Of a stretch of DNA of 64,000 nucleotides, positions 1 to 7,058 are shown one piece after another. Both the position numbers and the translations under genes were made by a program. Source of the stretch: DASSKK01 sp035690495 (lineage in GTDB: Bacteria; Actinomycetota; Actinomycetes; Propionibacteriales; Nocardioidaceae); contig DASSKK010000001.1 of assembly GCA_035690495.1 (NCBI GenBank), forward strand, positions 1 through 64,000. The letters run 5' to 3'. The notes beneath the pieces are model-generated. The model did not search any database. It had not been told where the DNA came from and saw only the letters and a list, made by a program, of their open reading frames with translations. Within the stretch, counting starts at the first letter, position 1; each line of letters opens with the position of its first letter.

Positions 1-283
1 CCATCTCGCGGTAGAGCCGCTCGATGGTGCAGCGGGCCACGTCGTGGCCCTTGCCGCGCAGTCGTAGCCACATCTTGCGGGCTCCGAGCAGGTCGACGAA
101 CTTGGTCTCCCGTTCGGCCTCGATCAACCCGATCAGCTCGCCATCGCGTAGTTTCCTCTTACTGGGTTGGCGATTGCGTGCGTCGTAGTAGGTGGACGGG
201 GCGATCTTGCAGCCGTGCTCGGACAGCACGGTGCAGATCGGCTCGACCCCGAACCTGGCCTTGTGTTCGCTGATGAACGCCAC
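1..283 (-). CDS. IS3-family transposase OrfB, N-terminal part (runs off window)
   Basis: Encodes the start of the DDE transposase of an IS3-type element. The visible peptide has the typical OrfB N-terminus: an F-I-x-E-H opening, then C-x-V-L-x-x-H-G-C-K-I-A-P-S-T-Y-Y, and further on I-E-R-L-Y-R-E-M. The catalytic DDE core lies beyond position 1. The frame can open with GTG at 281-283, which overlaps the orfA stop (TAGTG). Translation could therefore be by re-initiation or by the frameshift usual in IS3 elements. No clear slippery heptamer was seen. Confidence 0.8.
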   Translation of the reverse strand, partial: MAFISEHKARFGVEPICTVLSEHGCKIAPSTYYDARNRQPSKRKLRDGELIGLIEAERETKFVDLLGARKMWLRLRGKGHDVARCTIERLYREM

Positions 284-606
284 TAGAACCGATGTGGGCG
301 GTCGAGCTCCGCCGCGAAGAAAGCCGAGGCCGACTTGAGGATCTCGTTGGCCCGACGAAGCTCAGCGTTCTCCTTCTTCAACGCCTTGACCTTCTCCGAC
401 TCCTCACTGGTGAGGCCCGGACGCTGGCCGGAGTCGACCTCGGTGCGGCGGATCCACTTACGCAGCGTCTCCGGCGACCCGACCCCCAACTTCTTCGCGA
501 CCGACTTGATCGCCTCGAACTCCGAGGGGTAGTCGGCCTTCGACTCCGCGACCATCCGGACAGCGCGCTCGCGCAACTCCCGCGGATAAGACGATGGACG
601 TGACAT
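283..606 (-). CDS. IS3-family transposase OrfA (HTH, transposase_8)
   Basis: A 107-residue protein with the standard OrfA layout. An N-terminal helix-turn-helix (residues ~10-50) carries the P-x-E-L-R-E-R-A-V-R-M-V signature. A leucine-zipper-like coiled coil follows (residues ~65-95, K-A-L-K-K-E-N-A-E-L-R-R-A-N). It would bind the terminal repeats and dimerise with OrfB. It is intact, so this copy could be active if the missing orfB is intact. Confidence 0.9.
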   Translation of the reverse strand: MSRPSSYPRELRERAVRMVAESKADYPSEFEAIKSVAKKLGVGSPETLRKWIRRTEVDSGQRPGLTSEESEKVKALKKENAELRRANEILKSASAFFAAELDRPHRF

Positions 607-837
607 GAGACTTCATCCTTCCAACAAATGAAGTCTCCAGACATCCCGGGGCGGCTCAAAGACCGGGTAAGTCACCGTCAGACGTCGAAAGGCATTCGCG
701 CAGGTCACAGACGTAGACGTACGCCAACAGACCTCAGCGAACAACCACGTGTCTTGCGTCTGACTTAGCGATAGAGATCGGCGTGTCTATCAAGCAACAT
801 CCGACGGGTCCTCCAACTGTCACAGGAGGATCTGGAT

Positions 838-1182
838 ATGCCCGAGAAGAACAGCGGAACGGGTGCCGGGAAGAGGCGCTCGAAGCGGATGTTGAGCCCG
901 TCGCAGAAGTACGAGATCTGGTTGCAGTTGCTGCGCCAGGAGGTCACGATCGCCGAGGCCGCGACCTCTCAGCAGGTGGATCGGTCGACGATCATGCGGA
1001 TCAAGCAGGTCGCCAAAGATGGCGCCCTGGCGGCGTTGGCGGCGTCCAAGTCCGGCGTCGCGGGCCGGCAGCGCGACTACGAGCTCGAGGCCGCCAGGGC
1101 CGAGGTTGCCCGGCTCTCCGAGGCGTGCAAGGAGCTCGCGGTCAAGCTGACGCTGGTGGAGGGAAAAGACGGTTGGGGCTGA
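838..1182 (+). CDS. Transposase OrfA (HTH) of the 759-2291 IS
   Basis: A 114-residue DNA-binding subunit. Residues ~18-60 form a helix-turn-helix (S-P-S-Q-K-Y-E-I-W-L-Q-L-L-R-Q-E, then Q-Q-V-D-R-S-T-I-M-R-I-K). Residues ~75-110 form a coiled coil. The start ATG at 838 follows the ribosome-binding sequence AGGAGG at 824-829. The stop at 1180-1182 comes just after a slippery heptamer. Most ribosomes would make OrfA alone and a minority an OrfAB fusion. Confidence 0.88.
   Translation: MPEKNSGTGAGKRRSKRMLSPSQKYEIWLQLLRQEVTIAEAATSQQVDRSTIMRIKQVAKDGALAALAASKSGVAGRQRDYELEAARAEVARLSEACKELAVKLTLVEGKDGWG
1161..1167 (+). promoter_or_regulatory. Probable -1 programmed frameshift site G_GGA_AAA
   Basis: In the orfA frame the codons here are GAG-GGA-AAA, giving the canonical X_XXY_YYZ slippery heptamer GGGAAAA at 1161-1167. 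It lies 12 nt before the orfA stop codon. A -1 slip joins orfA to the orfB frame, which is open across this point and continues to 2261. That is the arrangement expected for transframe OrfAB transposases. Confidence 0.75.
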
Positions 1183-2261
1183 GTGGCCGGGTCCCACGCC
1201 GAATCGATGCGGCCACCAAGGCCGGCCTGCTGGGCCTGGTCGAGGAGGCTGTCGAGACCGGCTGGACGATCCGTCGAGCCTGCAGGGCGCTCGAGCTGGG
1301 CGAGGTTCGTGCCCACCGTTGGTTCGCCCGCCGTGCCGGCGGCCAGCTGGCCGATCGCTCGCCGGGCGGGTCCCCGATGCACGCCATCCTTCCCGAGGAG
1401 GCCACCGAGATCCTGGCGCTGTTCGACCAGTGGGGCGAGGTCGACCGGTCCCACCGCAAGCTGGCGCACCGGGGCTCCTACCTGGGCCGGGTGTGGGTCT
1501 CGCCCTCGACGGTGCGTCGGGTGCTTTTCCTTGCAGACAAGCACTTTCGGCCTCTGCCGCGGCCCGGAAAGTCGATGCGGCGGCCGTTCCCGGAGTGGGC
1601 CGAGTACACCCCGAACAGCATCTGGATCTACGACACAACCCACTTCACCCGGGCCGGGATGGCGGTGCTGATCATCGAGGACCTAGTCAGCAGGAAGTGG
1701 CTCACCGAGATCGTCTCCGTCGAGGAGACCTCCACCCAAGTCGAGCTCGCCTTCACCGCCGCGCTGCAGGCCGAAGGACTCTTCGAGGCGATCGATGCCC
1801 GTCACGACGACGGCCGCGTCGACCTCGGCGTCGATGAGGAGGCCCGGCCGGTGCTGCTCGCGGTCTCTGACAACGGACCCCAGATGACTTCCGGGTCGAC
1901 GCGGGAGTTCCTGGCGTTGTGCGCGATCGCTCAGCACTTCGGCCGGCCCGGCACCCCGACCGACCAGGCATGGATCGAGTCCCTCAACGGGACCATCAAG
2001 ATGGAGAACCCGCACCTGCTCGCGATCGAGGACCCCGCCACGCTGCGCGCCGAACTGGCCGTGCTACGCGAGCACTACAACTCCGTGAGGCTCCACGCCG
2101 GCATCGGCTACGTCTGCCCCAACGACGAGCACGAGGGACGCGGCGAGGCCATCCGCAAAGCCCGCGAAGCCGGCCTCGAACAAGCCCGCCTCCGACGCCT
2201 TGCCAGACACCGAGCCGAACGAGAAGATACGACCAGCCAGGGACCCGCCGATGTTGTTTGA
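1161..2261 (+). CDS. Transposase OrfB, DDE catalytic part (made as OrfAB fusion)
   Basis: About 366 residues downstream of the frameshift point. The integrase core carries a first Asp in I-Y-D-T-T-H-F, a second Asp in V-S-D-N-G-P-Q-M, and a Glu in W-I-E-S-L-N-G-T-I-K. These are the DDE triad and its usual surroundings. A C-terminal H-Y-N-S-V-R-L-H-A motif is typical of IS3/IS481-like transposases. No good independent start exists near the junction, which supports expression only as a fusion. The frame is intact, so the IS may be active. Confidence 0.85.
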   Translation, partial: GKRRLGLSGRVPRRIDAATKAGLLGLVEEAVETGWTIRRACRALELGEVRAHRWFARRAGGQLADRSPGGSPMHAILPEEATEILALFDQWGEVDRSHRKLAHRGSYLGRVWVSPSTVRRVLFLADKHFRPLPRPGKSMRRPFPEWAEYTPNSIWIYDTTHFTRAGMAVLIIEDLVSRKWLTEIVSVEETSTQVELAFTAALQAEGLFEAIDARHDDGRVDLGVDEEARPVLLAVSDNGPQMTSGSTREFLALCAIAQHFGRPGTPTDQAWIESLNGTIKMENPHLLAIEDPATLRAELAVLREHYNSVRLHAGIGYVCPNDEHEGRGEAIRKAREAGLEQARLRRLARHRAEREDTTSQGPADVV

Positions 2262-2311
2262 TTCCCAGCAGATCTCTATCGCAAAGTCAGAAACACCTCA
2301 CACGAAGATCC

Positions 2312-2356
2312 CTCATAATCCTTGGGTCGTGGGTTCGAGTTCCACCCGCCCCACCA
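2312..2356 (+). other. 3' half of a tRNA (CAT anticodon): attachment-site scar
   Basis: The segment reads from the anticodon loop CTCATAA through the variable region, a T-arm (GTGGGTTCGAGTTCCAC) and an acceptor 3' strand ending CCACCA. The anticodon CAT indicates elongator tRNA-Met or tRNA-Ile2. The 5' half is absent, and the bases before the loop do not pair with its 3' stem, so this is not a working tRNA. A tRNA fragment that begins at the anticodon loop is the classic product of tyrosine-integrase insertion. Its orientation suggests the element lay to the left. Confidence 0.75.
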
Positions 2357-2378
2357 GGCGAACCGCAGGTCAGGCGCT

Positions 2379-2411
2379 GGTTGAGGTGCGAGCGGAGCGA
2401 GCCTCGAAACC
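2379..2411 (+). repeat. Palindromic repeat, GGTTGAGG...CCTCGAAACC family
   Basis: A 33-bp imperfect palindrome with arms GGTTGAGG and CCTCGAAACC around a GCGAGCGGAGCGAG core. A second copy lies inside the xanthine dehydrogenase gene at 28620-28666. This is a REP-like dispersed hairpin. Confidence 0.65.
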
Positions 2412-2533
2412 GAGCAAGTGCACCCGACTCGGCAAGGAGCTCGCGGGCCGTCGACGCGGCATGTTCGGACATACCGAGGCGCGCGGCTGGTCTCGCGCGC
2501 CCGCCGCTGGCTCCGCATCTGCGGCGCGCTGGG

Positions 2534-3844
2534 TCACCGATTCCAGTCGATGGCGTCCAGCTGGGCACGCAGCCGAGCTCCTCGGACCGGGTCGTGTTGG
2601 GCGACCCAGGCGATTCGGCCTCGCGGATGCGCCTCGATGTCCGAGTGGCCGTGGCGGTTCTGGGTGCTCGGTCCGTGTTGGATGCAGTTGTGCAGTACGG
2701 CGCGCAGTCGGTCGACTTCGGCGCGTGGCACCCGTGGTGACCGGTTGACGACGAGTCCGCCGAGCTTCTGACGCTGGTGCGGACGGAGTACGGACGTCTT
2801 GCGAGTGTTGAGCCGGAATCCCTCCGCGTGCGCGATCTGGGCGATGACGTCGATGAGCTGTGTCGTCCCGGCGCGCCAGTCACGCGCACTGGAAATGGCG
2901 ATGTCGTCCGCATACCGGGTGTAGTGGGCCCCCCACGCGTGCGCGAGCGCAGCCAGGCGTACGTCGAGCCGGTGCGCAGTGAGGTTGGCGAGCGCCGGCG
3001 AGGTCGGAGCCCCTTGCGGCAGATGCGGCGCGGCCAGGCGCCGGCCCAGGCGCCAGTGCGCCTCGAGGAGCGCCGGATCGCGAGGCCGTGGAACGTTCTG
3101 CCATGCCTGCAACGGCAGCACGGTGGTCATCAGACCGGCCAGACAGTGCGCCACGGGTTCGGGATAGCCCGCGGCCCGGAGCACGCCGTACACCCGGCCC
3201 ACCGTCACGCTGGCGAAGAATCCCTCGAGGTCCAGTCGCACGACCACCGCCTGCCCGACGTGCGGCGCCACGTAGGTGGCCACGGAGCGGCCGACACGAA
3301 AGCCGTGAGCCGCCTCATGAGGCGGGATCCGGCCGATCACACGGTCAAGCAGTCGGCGTTGCAGCATTCGCAGCTCGCTCTTCGGGGCCTCCAGCACACG
3401 CACCGCGCCGCTCGGAGCGGTGCGGGTACTGACCCGGTAGTGCTGCAGCGGCCGCTGTTGGGCAGTGCGTGACCAGTGACGCGGGTCGGAGAACCACGCA
3501 AGCTCTCCGGGGCTCAATCGCAGGAATGCCCGGACGTCGTCGACGCCGTGCAGCTCGACCAGTTGCCAGGGGTTCGTCACCATCCGGGTGGGTGTCACCG
3601 GATGCAGCACCGGGCGGGCCGTGCCGGCCTTCTGCGCGGCCGGACACAGCGCGATGACTTCGCTCAGCTCGCGAGGGCGGTCCAGCGGCGGTCGGGGATA
3701 GTAGACGAGCACCTGACCAGACAACGATGACAGCCAGCGCCGGCGACGTCCCAGGACGAGGGCGCCGCTGTCGACGAGTCCGCGTTTGCTCCACTCCCCG
3801 CCCAGGAAGCCCGCGGCAAGGGCACGGGCGAGATCGCGCCTCAT
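2534..3844 (-). CDS. Retron-type reverse transcriptase
   Basis: A 436-residue reverse transcriptase. Motifs in order: R-V-L-E-A-P-K at 149-155; H-G-F-R-V-G-R-S at 180-187 followed by V-A-P-H at 192-195, the place of the retron NAxxH signature; first catalytic Asp205 in L-D-L-E-G-F-F; Q-G-A-P-T-S-P at 277-283; catalytic Y-A-D-D at 311-314; and L-G-G-L-V-V-N at 361-367, where retrons usually have VTG. Residues 1-110 are an extra N-terminal region I do not recognise. The structured segment at 3865-4035 ends 20 bp upstream, as expected for a retron RNA. No group II intron maturase or endonuclease domain is visible. No separate effector gene is evident, so the N-terminal extension may carry that role. 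Confidence 0.85.
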   Translation of the reverse strand: MRRDLARALAAGFLGGEWSKRGLVDSGALVLGRRRRWLSSLSGQVLVYYPRPPLDRPRELSEVIALCPAAQKAGTARPVLHPVTPTRMVTNPWQLVELHGVDDVRAFLRLSPGELAWFSDPRHWSRTAQQRPLQHYRVSTRTAPSGAVRVLEAPKSELRMLQRRLLDRVIGRIPPHEAAHGFRVGRSVATYVAPHVGQAVVVRLDLEGFFASVTVGRVYGVLRAAGYPEPVAHCLAGLMTTVLPLQAWQNVPRPRDPALLEAHWRLGRRLAAPHLPQGAPTSPALANLTAHRLDVRLAALAHAWGAHYTRYADDIAISSARDWRAGTTQLIDVIAQIAHAEGFRLNTRKTSVLRPHQRQKLGGLVVNRSPRVPRAEVDRLRAVLHNCIQHGPSTQNRHGHSDIEAHPRGRIAWVAQHDPVRGARLRAQLDAIDWNR

Positions 3845-3864
3845 CCCCGCCGGGAACCGGAGGT

Positions 3865-4035
3865 GTGCGGCAGCACAGCTCGACCTGCCTCGTCGTGCGC
3901 GCGACTACCTGCAGCGGAGCGCAGCGGCTCGCGCGCGGTGCAGTGCCCGGACATACCGGTGAACCCCGGGGTATCCCCGGAGAGATCGGCCGACGACAAG
4001 CGCCGGTCAATCAGCTCGAGACCACGCTGCCGCAC
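3865..4035 (-). ncRNA. Candidate retron msr-msd RNA
   Basis: On the minus strand a perfect 10-bp inverted repeat (GTGCGGCAGC at 4035-4026, GCTGCCGCAC at 3874-3865) encloses 151 nt and could extend by G-U pairs. This is the arrangement of retron a1/a2 repeats. Inside are a hairpin with stem CCGGGG/CCCCGG and loop of three (3966-3980) and a long hairpin GCGCGCGA/TCGCGCGC (3897-3936) with inner pairing GCxGCG/CGCxGC. The latter is a plausible msd stem. The whole lies directly upstream of the reverse transcriptase, same strand. The branching G and exact ends cannot be fixed by eye. Confidence 0.55.
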
Positions 4036-4103
4036 GCTGACACGGTAACCACACGAGCACCGGCCCGGCACAGTTCGCTGCTACCCGGCGGGAGAGTCGC
4101 GGT

Positions 4104-4679
4104 CTAGCGGAGGACCCGGAATCCGATGTGCGTCGCGGCTGGTGTCGCCAGCGTCTGGGTGCGTTCGAGGCTGACCGACGAGTCGAGCGCGCCGAACAGG
4201 GGTGTGCCGCCGCCCAGCAGGACCGGGACCACGTGCACGCGGATCTCGTCGACCAGGCCGAGGGGAAGCGCCTGCTGCATGACGGTCGCGCCGTGCAGGC
4301 CGACCGCCTTGTCGCCCGCCGCGTTCTTGGCCTGCTCGATCGCCTTGGGTACGCCGTCGGTGACGAACGTGTACACGGACGGGTGCGCACGGGTGGGCTC
4401 GTGGTGGGTGACCACGAAGCACGGGGTAGCGCCGAGAGGCCCGCCGTCGCCCCAGCCGCCGTCGCCCTCGTTCTTGTCGAACGACTTGCGGCCCATCACG
4501 ACGGCCCCGCACCCGTCAAGGGCCTCCTGCAGGAGTGCTCGGTCGTCGTCGGTCGCTGCGTCGAACATCCAGTCGTGCAGCATTCCGGCGCCGTCGCCGA
4601 ACGGATTCTCGCGGCTGTCGTTCGGGCCGGTGACGTATCCGTCGAGCGAGATGGACATGTCGCAGATCACGTGTGCCAT
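4104..4679 (-). CDS. Dihydrofolate-reductase-like (RibD C-terminal) protein
   Basis: A 191-residue protein of the RibD C-terminal/DHFR-like fold. The start is M-A-H-V-I-C-D-M-S-I-S-L-D-G-Y-V, the typical first strand with S-L-D-G. Later come V-V-M-G-R-K-S-F and a nucleotide-binding-type segment L-H-G-A-T-V-M-Q-Q-A-L. These proteins are usually uncharacterised NADPH-dependent reductases. The ATG overlaps the stop of the upstream SRPBCC gene (TGATG), so it is translationally coupled as the last gene of an ArsR-led operon. Confidence 0.85.
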   Translation of the reverse strand: MAHVICDMSISLDGYVTGPNDSRENPFGDGAGMLHDWMFDAATDDDRALLQEALDGCGAVVMGRKSFDKNEGDGGWGDGGPLGATPCFVVTHHEPTRAHPSVYTFVTDGVPKAIEQAKNAAGDKAVGLHGATVMQQALPLGLVDEIRVHVVPVLLGGGTPLFGALDSSVSLERTQTLATPAATHIGFRVLR

Positions 4680-5179
4680 CACGCCGCGCCTTCGGCGAGC
4701 AGCGCGTCGAGCTTCGCGTAGCCGTCGTTGATCCCAACCTCCATGCCGCTGGCCAGCATGGCGTCGCGGGCCTCGATGGTCTCCACCACCGCGGTGCTGA
4801 CCATCCGGCTCCGTCCGCCGCCGAGATCCTCGAAGGTCATCGTCTCCAGGGAGACGCCCTCGGGCATGCCCTCCCAGGTGAAGGTCTGCACCAGCCGGTC
4901 CTCTCCCACGTAGTGGAACGAGCCGTAGAACCAGAACTCCTCGCCGTCGCGCGAGTTGCCGTAGCGGTAGCTCCCGCCCGTGGTCGCGTTCCAACGGTCG
5001 ATCCGGACGCCCATGCCGTTCGGGCCGATCCACCGCACGAACAGGTCCCGGTCGGTGTGCGCCCGGACGAGCTGCGCGGGTGTCGCGTCGAAGTCGCGGG
5101 TGATCTTGATGACGGGCATGTCGGGGACTGCCTCGATCGTCGCTTCCTGGTGCGTGCTGCCGTGCTGGGCGGTGGTCAT
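4679..5179 (-). CDS. SRPBCC / AHSA1-type protein
   Basis: A 166-residue START-like (AHSA1) domain protein. I-T-R-D-F-D-A-T-P-A-Q-L-V-R-A-H-T-D at residues ~24-41 is the standard opening. W-I-G-P-N-G-M-G follows, then F-x-G-S-F-H-Y-V and a C-terminal G-x-x-D-G-Y-A-K-L-D helix. The family binds small hydrophobic ligands or acts in stress responses. ATG at 5179 overlaps the ArsR stop by four bases (ATGA). An ArsR regulator followed by AHSA1 and DHFR-like genes is a recurring actinobacterial arrangement. Confidence 0.88.
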   Translation of the reverse strand: MTTAQHGSTHQEATIEAVPDMPVIKITRDFDATPAQLVRAHTDRDLFVRWIGPNGMGVRIDRWNATTGGSYRYGNSRDGEEFWFYGSFHYVGEDRLVQTFTWEGMPEGVSLETMTFEDLGGGRSRMVSTAVVETIEARDAMLASGMEVGINDGYAKLDALLAEGAA

Positions 5180-5532
5180 GATGCTGCTCCTTGCTCGTCG
5201 TTGCTGGCGGCGGTCCCTTGCATCTCGGCGAGTACGGCGTCCAGGCGCTGGTAGCGCGCCTCGGCCTCGCGCCGGTAGCGCTCGATCCACCTGGTCATCA
5301 GGTCGAACACATTCGCCTCGAGATGGCACGGCCGGCGCTGCGCGTCGCGAGTGCGCGTCACCAGGCCGGCGTCCTCGAGCACCTTCAGATGCTTGGAGAC
5401 CGCTTGCAGAGACACGTCGTACGGCGTGGCGAGCTCTCCCACGGTGGCGTCCTGCACGGCCAGCCGGGCCACGATGTCGCGCCTGGTCGGGTCTGCGAGG
5501 GCCGCGAAGACCCGGGTGAGCTGATCGGCCAT
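5176..5532 (-). CDS. ArsR-family transcriptional regulator
   Basis: A 118-residue winged-helix repressor. L-A-D-P-T-R-R-D-I-V-A-R-L (residues ~11-23) is the ArsR signature. The recognition helix lies in Y-D-V-S-L-Q-A-V-S-K-H-L-K-V-L (~38-52). It has no metal-binding Cys pair, so it probably senses something other than a metal. It heads the operon with the SRPBCC and DHFR-like genes. Two near-identical palindromes upstream (5549-5562, 5595-5608) are probably its own operators. Confidence 0.92.
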   Translation of the reverse strand: MADQLTRVFAALADPTRRDIVARLAVQDATVGELATPYDVSLQAVSKHLKVLEDAGLVTRTRDAQRRPCHLEANVFDLMTRWIERYRREAEARYQRLDAVLAEMQGTAASNDEQGAAS

Positions 5533-5548
5533 GTCATGTCCTCGTCGT

Positions 5549-5608
5549 CAACCATTTGGTTGAGAACGACGCTAGCGCTGACTCCAGGCGTTGTCAACCG
5601 TCCGGTTG
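5549..5608 (-). promoter_or_regulatory. Paired palindromic operators for the ArsR regulator
   Basis: Two 14-bp palindromes, CAACCATTTGGTTG (5549-5562) and CAACCGTCCGGTTG (5595-5608), share the form CAACC-N4-GGTTG. They are spaced 46 bp centre to centre in the 5' region of the arsR gene. The proximal one lies 17 bp from the start codon. This fits autorepression by a dimer on each site. Confidence 0.75.
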
Positions 5609-5619
5609 AGGAAGTGGCC

Positions 5620-6006
5620 TCAGCCCCCGATGGGCACGATGGCGACCGGGCCGGAGATGTGGCCGGCGAGGCCTTCCAAGTCGCCGGCGTCACCTGTGTA
5701 GATGTCGTCACCGCGGCGTTTGGCGGTCTCGACGACGACGGCGTCAACGATGTCGGAGGTTCCGGCCCGACCGCACAACTCGCCGGCCCGACGGGCCACC
5801 TCGTCACCGAGCGCGTCAGGTCGGCAGTGTCCGAGCGCTTGGGCCAGGCGGGCCTGGCGACGACCATCGCGCCAGGCTTGGGCGGTCACGACCGTGGGCA
5901 CTGTCGGGACCTCGCCGCGGTCGACCAGCCTCCGCAGTGCCGTCCAGGCTTCGCGTTCATTGCGGTCCAACGCGATGAGCATCCCGGTATCGAAGGTGGC
6001 GCTCAC
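5620..6006 (-). CDS. PIN-domain ribonuclease toxin (VapC-like)
   Basis: A 128-residue PIN domain. It opens with F-D-T-G-M-L-I-A-L-D containing the first acidic residue, has a mid E-R/D cluster, and ends with T-S-D-I-V-D-A-V-V-V and D-D-I-Y-T-G-D-A-G-D-L. The four conserved acidic positions appear to be present. VapC-type toxins cleave RNA until neutralised by the partner. ATG at 6006 overlaps the antitoxin stop by four bases, the usual toxin-antitoxin coupling. Confidence 0.85.
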   Translation of the reverse strand: MSATFDTGMLIALDRNEREAWTALRRLVDRGEVPTVPTVVTAQAWRDGRRQARLAQALGHCRPDALGDEVARRAGELCGRAGTSDIVDAVVVETAKRRGDDIYTGDAGDLEGLAGHISGPVAIVPIGG

Positions 6007-6296
6007 GAGGCAGCTTGACGACCGGAGTCGGTCGTCTGCACGCGCGACGGCCGGGTTCCGGCGACGCGTCGTGCGGCCGCGACCTTGTCCTCGAGAGCGT
6101 CGAGCTCCGCGGAGCTGATCGTGCCGTGCTCGACCTCCCAGTCGCTGACCAGCTTGCGGAGTTCCTTGAGACGAAGTCGATCAGCGGCGGCGTCGGCTAG
6201 CCAGCCGGACAAGGTGAGTCCTTCGGCCTCGGCGTCAGCGCGTGCGTCGGCGAGCAAGGAGCTTTCCATCGAGGCGGAGAACTTCTCGGAACGCAT
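6003..6296 (-). CDS. Antitoxin partner of the PIN toxin
   Basis: A 97-residue protein with an N-terminal ribbon-helix-helix-like segment (K-F-S-A-S-M-E-S-S-L-L-A-D-A-R-A-D-A) and an acidic, helical C-terminus likely to wrap the toxin. It is the first gene of a two-gene operon with the PIN protein. A small palindrome CTACCGCAGTAG lies just upstream at 6309-6320 and could be the autoregulatory site. Confidence 0.8.
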   Translation of the reverse strand: MRSEKFSASMESSLLADARADAEAEGLTLSGWLADAAADRLRLKELRKLVSDWEVEHGTISSAELDALEDKVAAARRVAGTRPSRVQTTDSGRQAAS

Positions 6297-6308
6297 GCGT
6301 CGACTTTA

Positions 6309-6320
6309 CTACCGCAGTAG
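6309..6320 (-). promoter_or_regulatory. Short palindrome upstream of the antitoxin gene
   Basis: CTAC-CGCA-GTAG lies 13 bp upstream of the antitoxin start, in an AT-richer patch (ACTTTACTAC). Position and symmetry suit an operator for the toxin-antitoxin complex. The stem is short, so this is tentative. Confidence 0.35.
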
Positions 6321-6428
6321 CAACGTGGTCCAGGCCCCGAGCGGCTGCAGCACTCGGGCTGGACACGTTGAACCGTCATGGTCGAGCGCGGTGCGCCCAC
6401 ACGAAGGCAGTGCGGTCTCGCGGCGGTG

Positions 6429-7001
6429 TCAGACGTAGAGCGGAACCTGGGTTCCGGATGGCGTGGTGGGTCCGTAGCGGTCCACGATCTTGTTGAGCTC
6501 GGACTGGTAGTAGAGCGTGCCCAGTCCGAACACGAACATCAGCAGGACGCCAATCCCTCCGCTGCACGTGGCGGCGAGCCCCGCCGCCCGCTGAGCGTTG
6601 CGGATTCGCCCCCCGGCGTTGTAGTAGGAAATGAGCGGGGCGACAACGGTCCAGCTCAGCAGCAGCAGCACAAGCATGGGTCCGGCCGTGGGAACCGAGC
6701 GGCGCCGGTCGAACTCGGACAACTCATGGTGGATCTTGTAGTACCAGACCAGGTGGTAGATACCAAGTGTGATCAGGGGCAGCCCGATCCAGGCGGCTAC
6801 CGGGTTCCTGCGCTTCATCTGCAGACCGGACGCCACCGGTGCCGGCTCGGAGGCCAGGACGGGTGCTGGCGACGCCGGCGTACTGGTGACAGCAACTGGG
6901 GGCTGGTCATGGTCGCCGGCGGCAAGATTGCCGTCGGGGCCGGTGGCGACGTCGCGAGGGACACCGGACTGGTTCCCCCGTTCACGAAACGGGAAAGGCA
7001 A
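6429..7001 (-). CDS. DUF4234-like membrane protein
   Basis: A 190-residue protein. Residues 1-60 are a Pro/Ala-rich, probably disordered leader. Residues ~63-180 hold the membrane domain. It contains R-R-N-P-V-A-A-W-I-G-L-P-L-I-T-L-G-I-Y with W-Y-Y-K-I-H-H-E-L next to it, a DUF4234 pattern, plus two more hydrophobic segments (M-L-V-L-L-L-L-S-W and G-V-L-L-M-F-V-F-G-L). Function unknown; it stands alone between two toxin-antitoxin pairs. Confidence 0.8.
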   Translation of the reverse strand: MPFPFRERGNQSGVPRDVATGPDGNLAAGDHDQPPVAVTSTPASPAPVLASEPAPVASGLQMKRRNPVAAWIGLPLITLGIYHLVWYYKIHHELSEFDRRRSVPTAGPMLVLLLLSWTVVAPLISYYNAGGRIRNAQRAAGLAATCSGGIGVLLMFVFGLGTLYYQSELNKIVDRYGPTTPSGTQVPLYV

Positions 7002-7058
7002 TGACGTGACATCGCCACCGCGTCACGGCTCACGTCCGCGCGCGAGACTTGGCGGTAG

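Larger units (their letters stand above)
1..650 (-). mobile_element. Partial IS3-family insertion sequence
   Basis: This is the 5' part of an IS3-type element transcribed leftward and cut by the window edge. It holds a complete orfA and the first ~94 codons of orfB. The outer end lies somewhere in 610-660, upstream of orfA, where TGAAGTCTCC could begin the terminal repeat. The partner repeat lies outside the window, so the boundary is not fixed. It sits 100-150 bp from a second, unrelated IS, so IS elements have accumulated at this site. Confidence 0.75.
759..2291 (+). mobile_element. Complete IS (orfA/orfB with -1 frameshift), 1.53 kb
   Basis: Ends are defined by 24-bp imperfect inverted repeats at 759-782 and 2268-2291. 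The arms read TCTGACTTAGCGATAGAGAT and TCTGACTTTGCGATAGAGAT, then differ near the inner end. Between them lie orfA and orfB in overlapping frames. The DDE residues and frameshift layout match the IS3 superfamily. No target-site duplication is visible. The right end lies 20 nt from a truncated tRNA, so it may have inserted at, or recombined into, an attachment site. Confidence 0.85.

Noticed and set aside
2276..2518. Short minus-strand frame ending in G-G-W-N-S-N-P-R-P-K-D-Y-E
   Set aside because: This peptide is the well-known false translation of the antisense strand of a tRNA; the DNA is the tRNA fragment.
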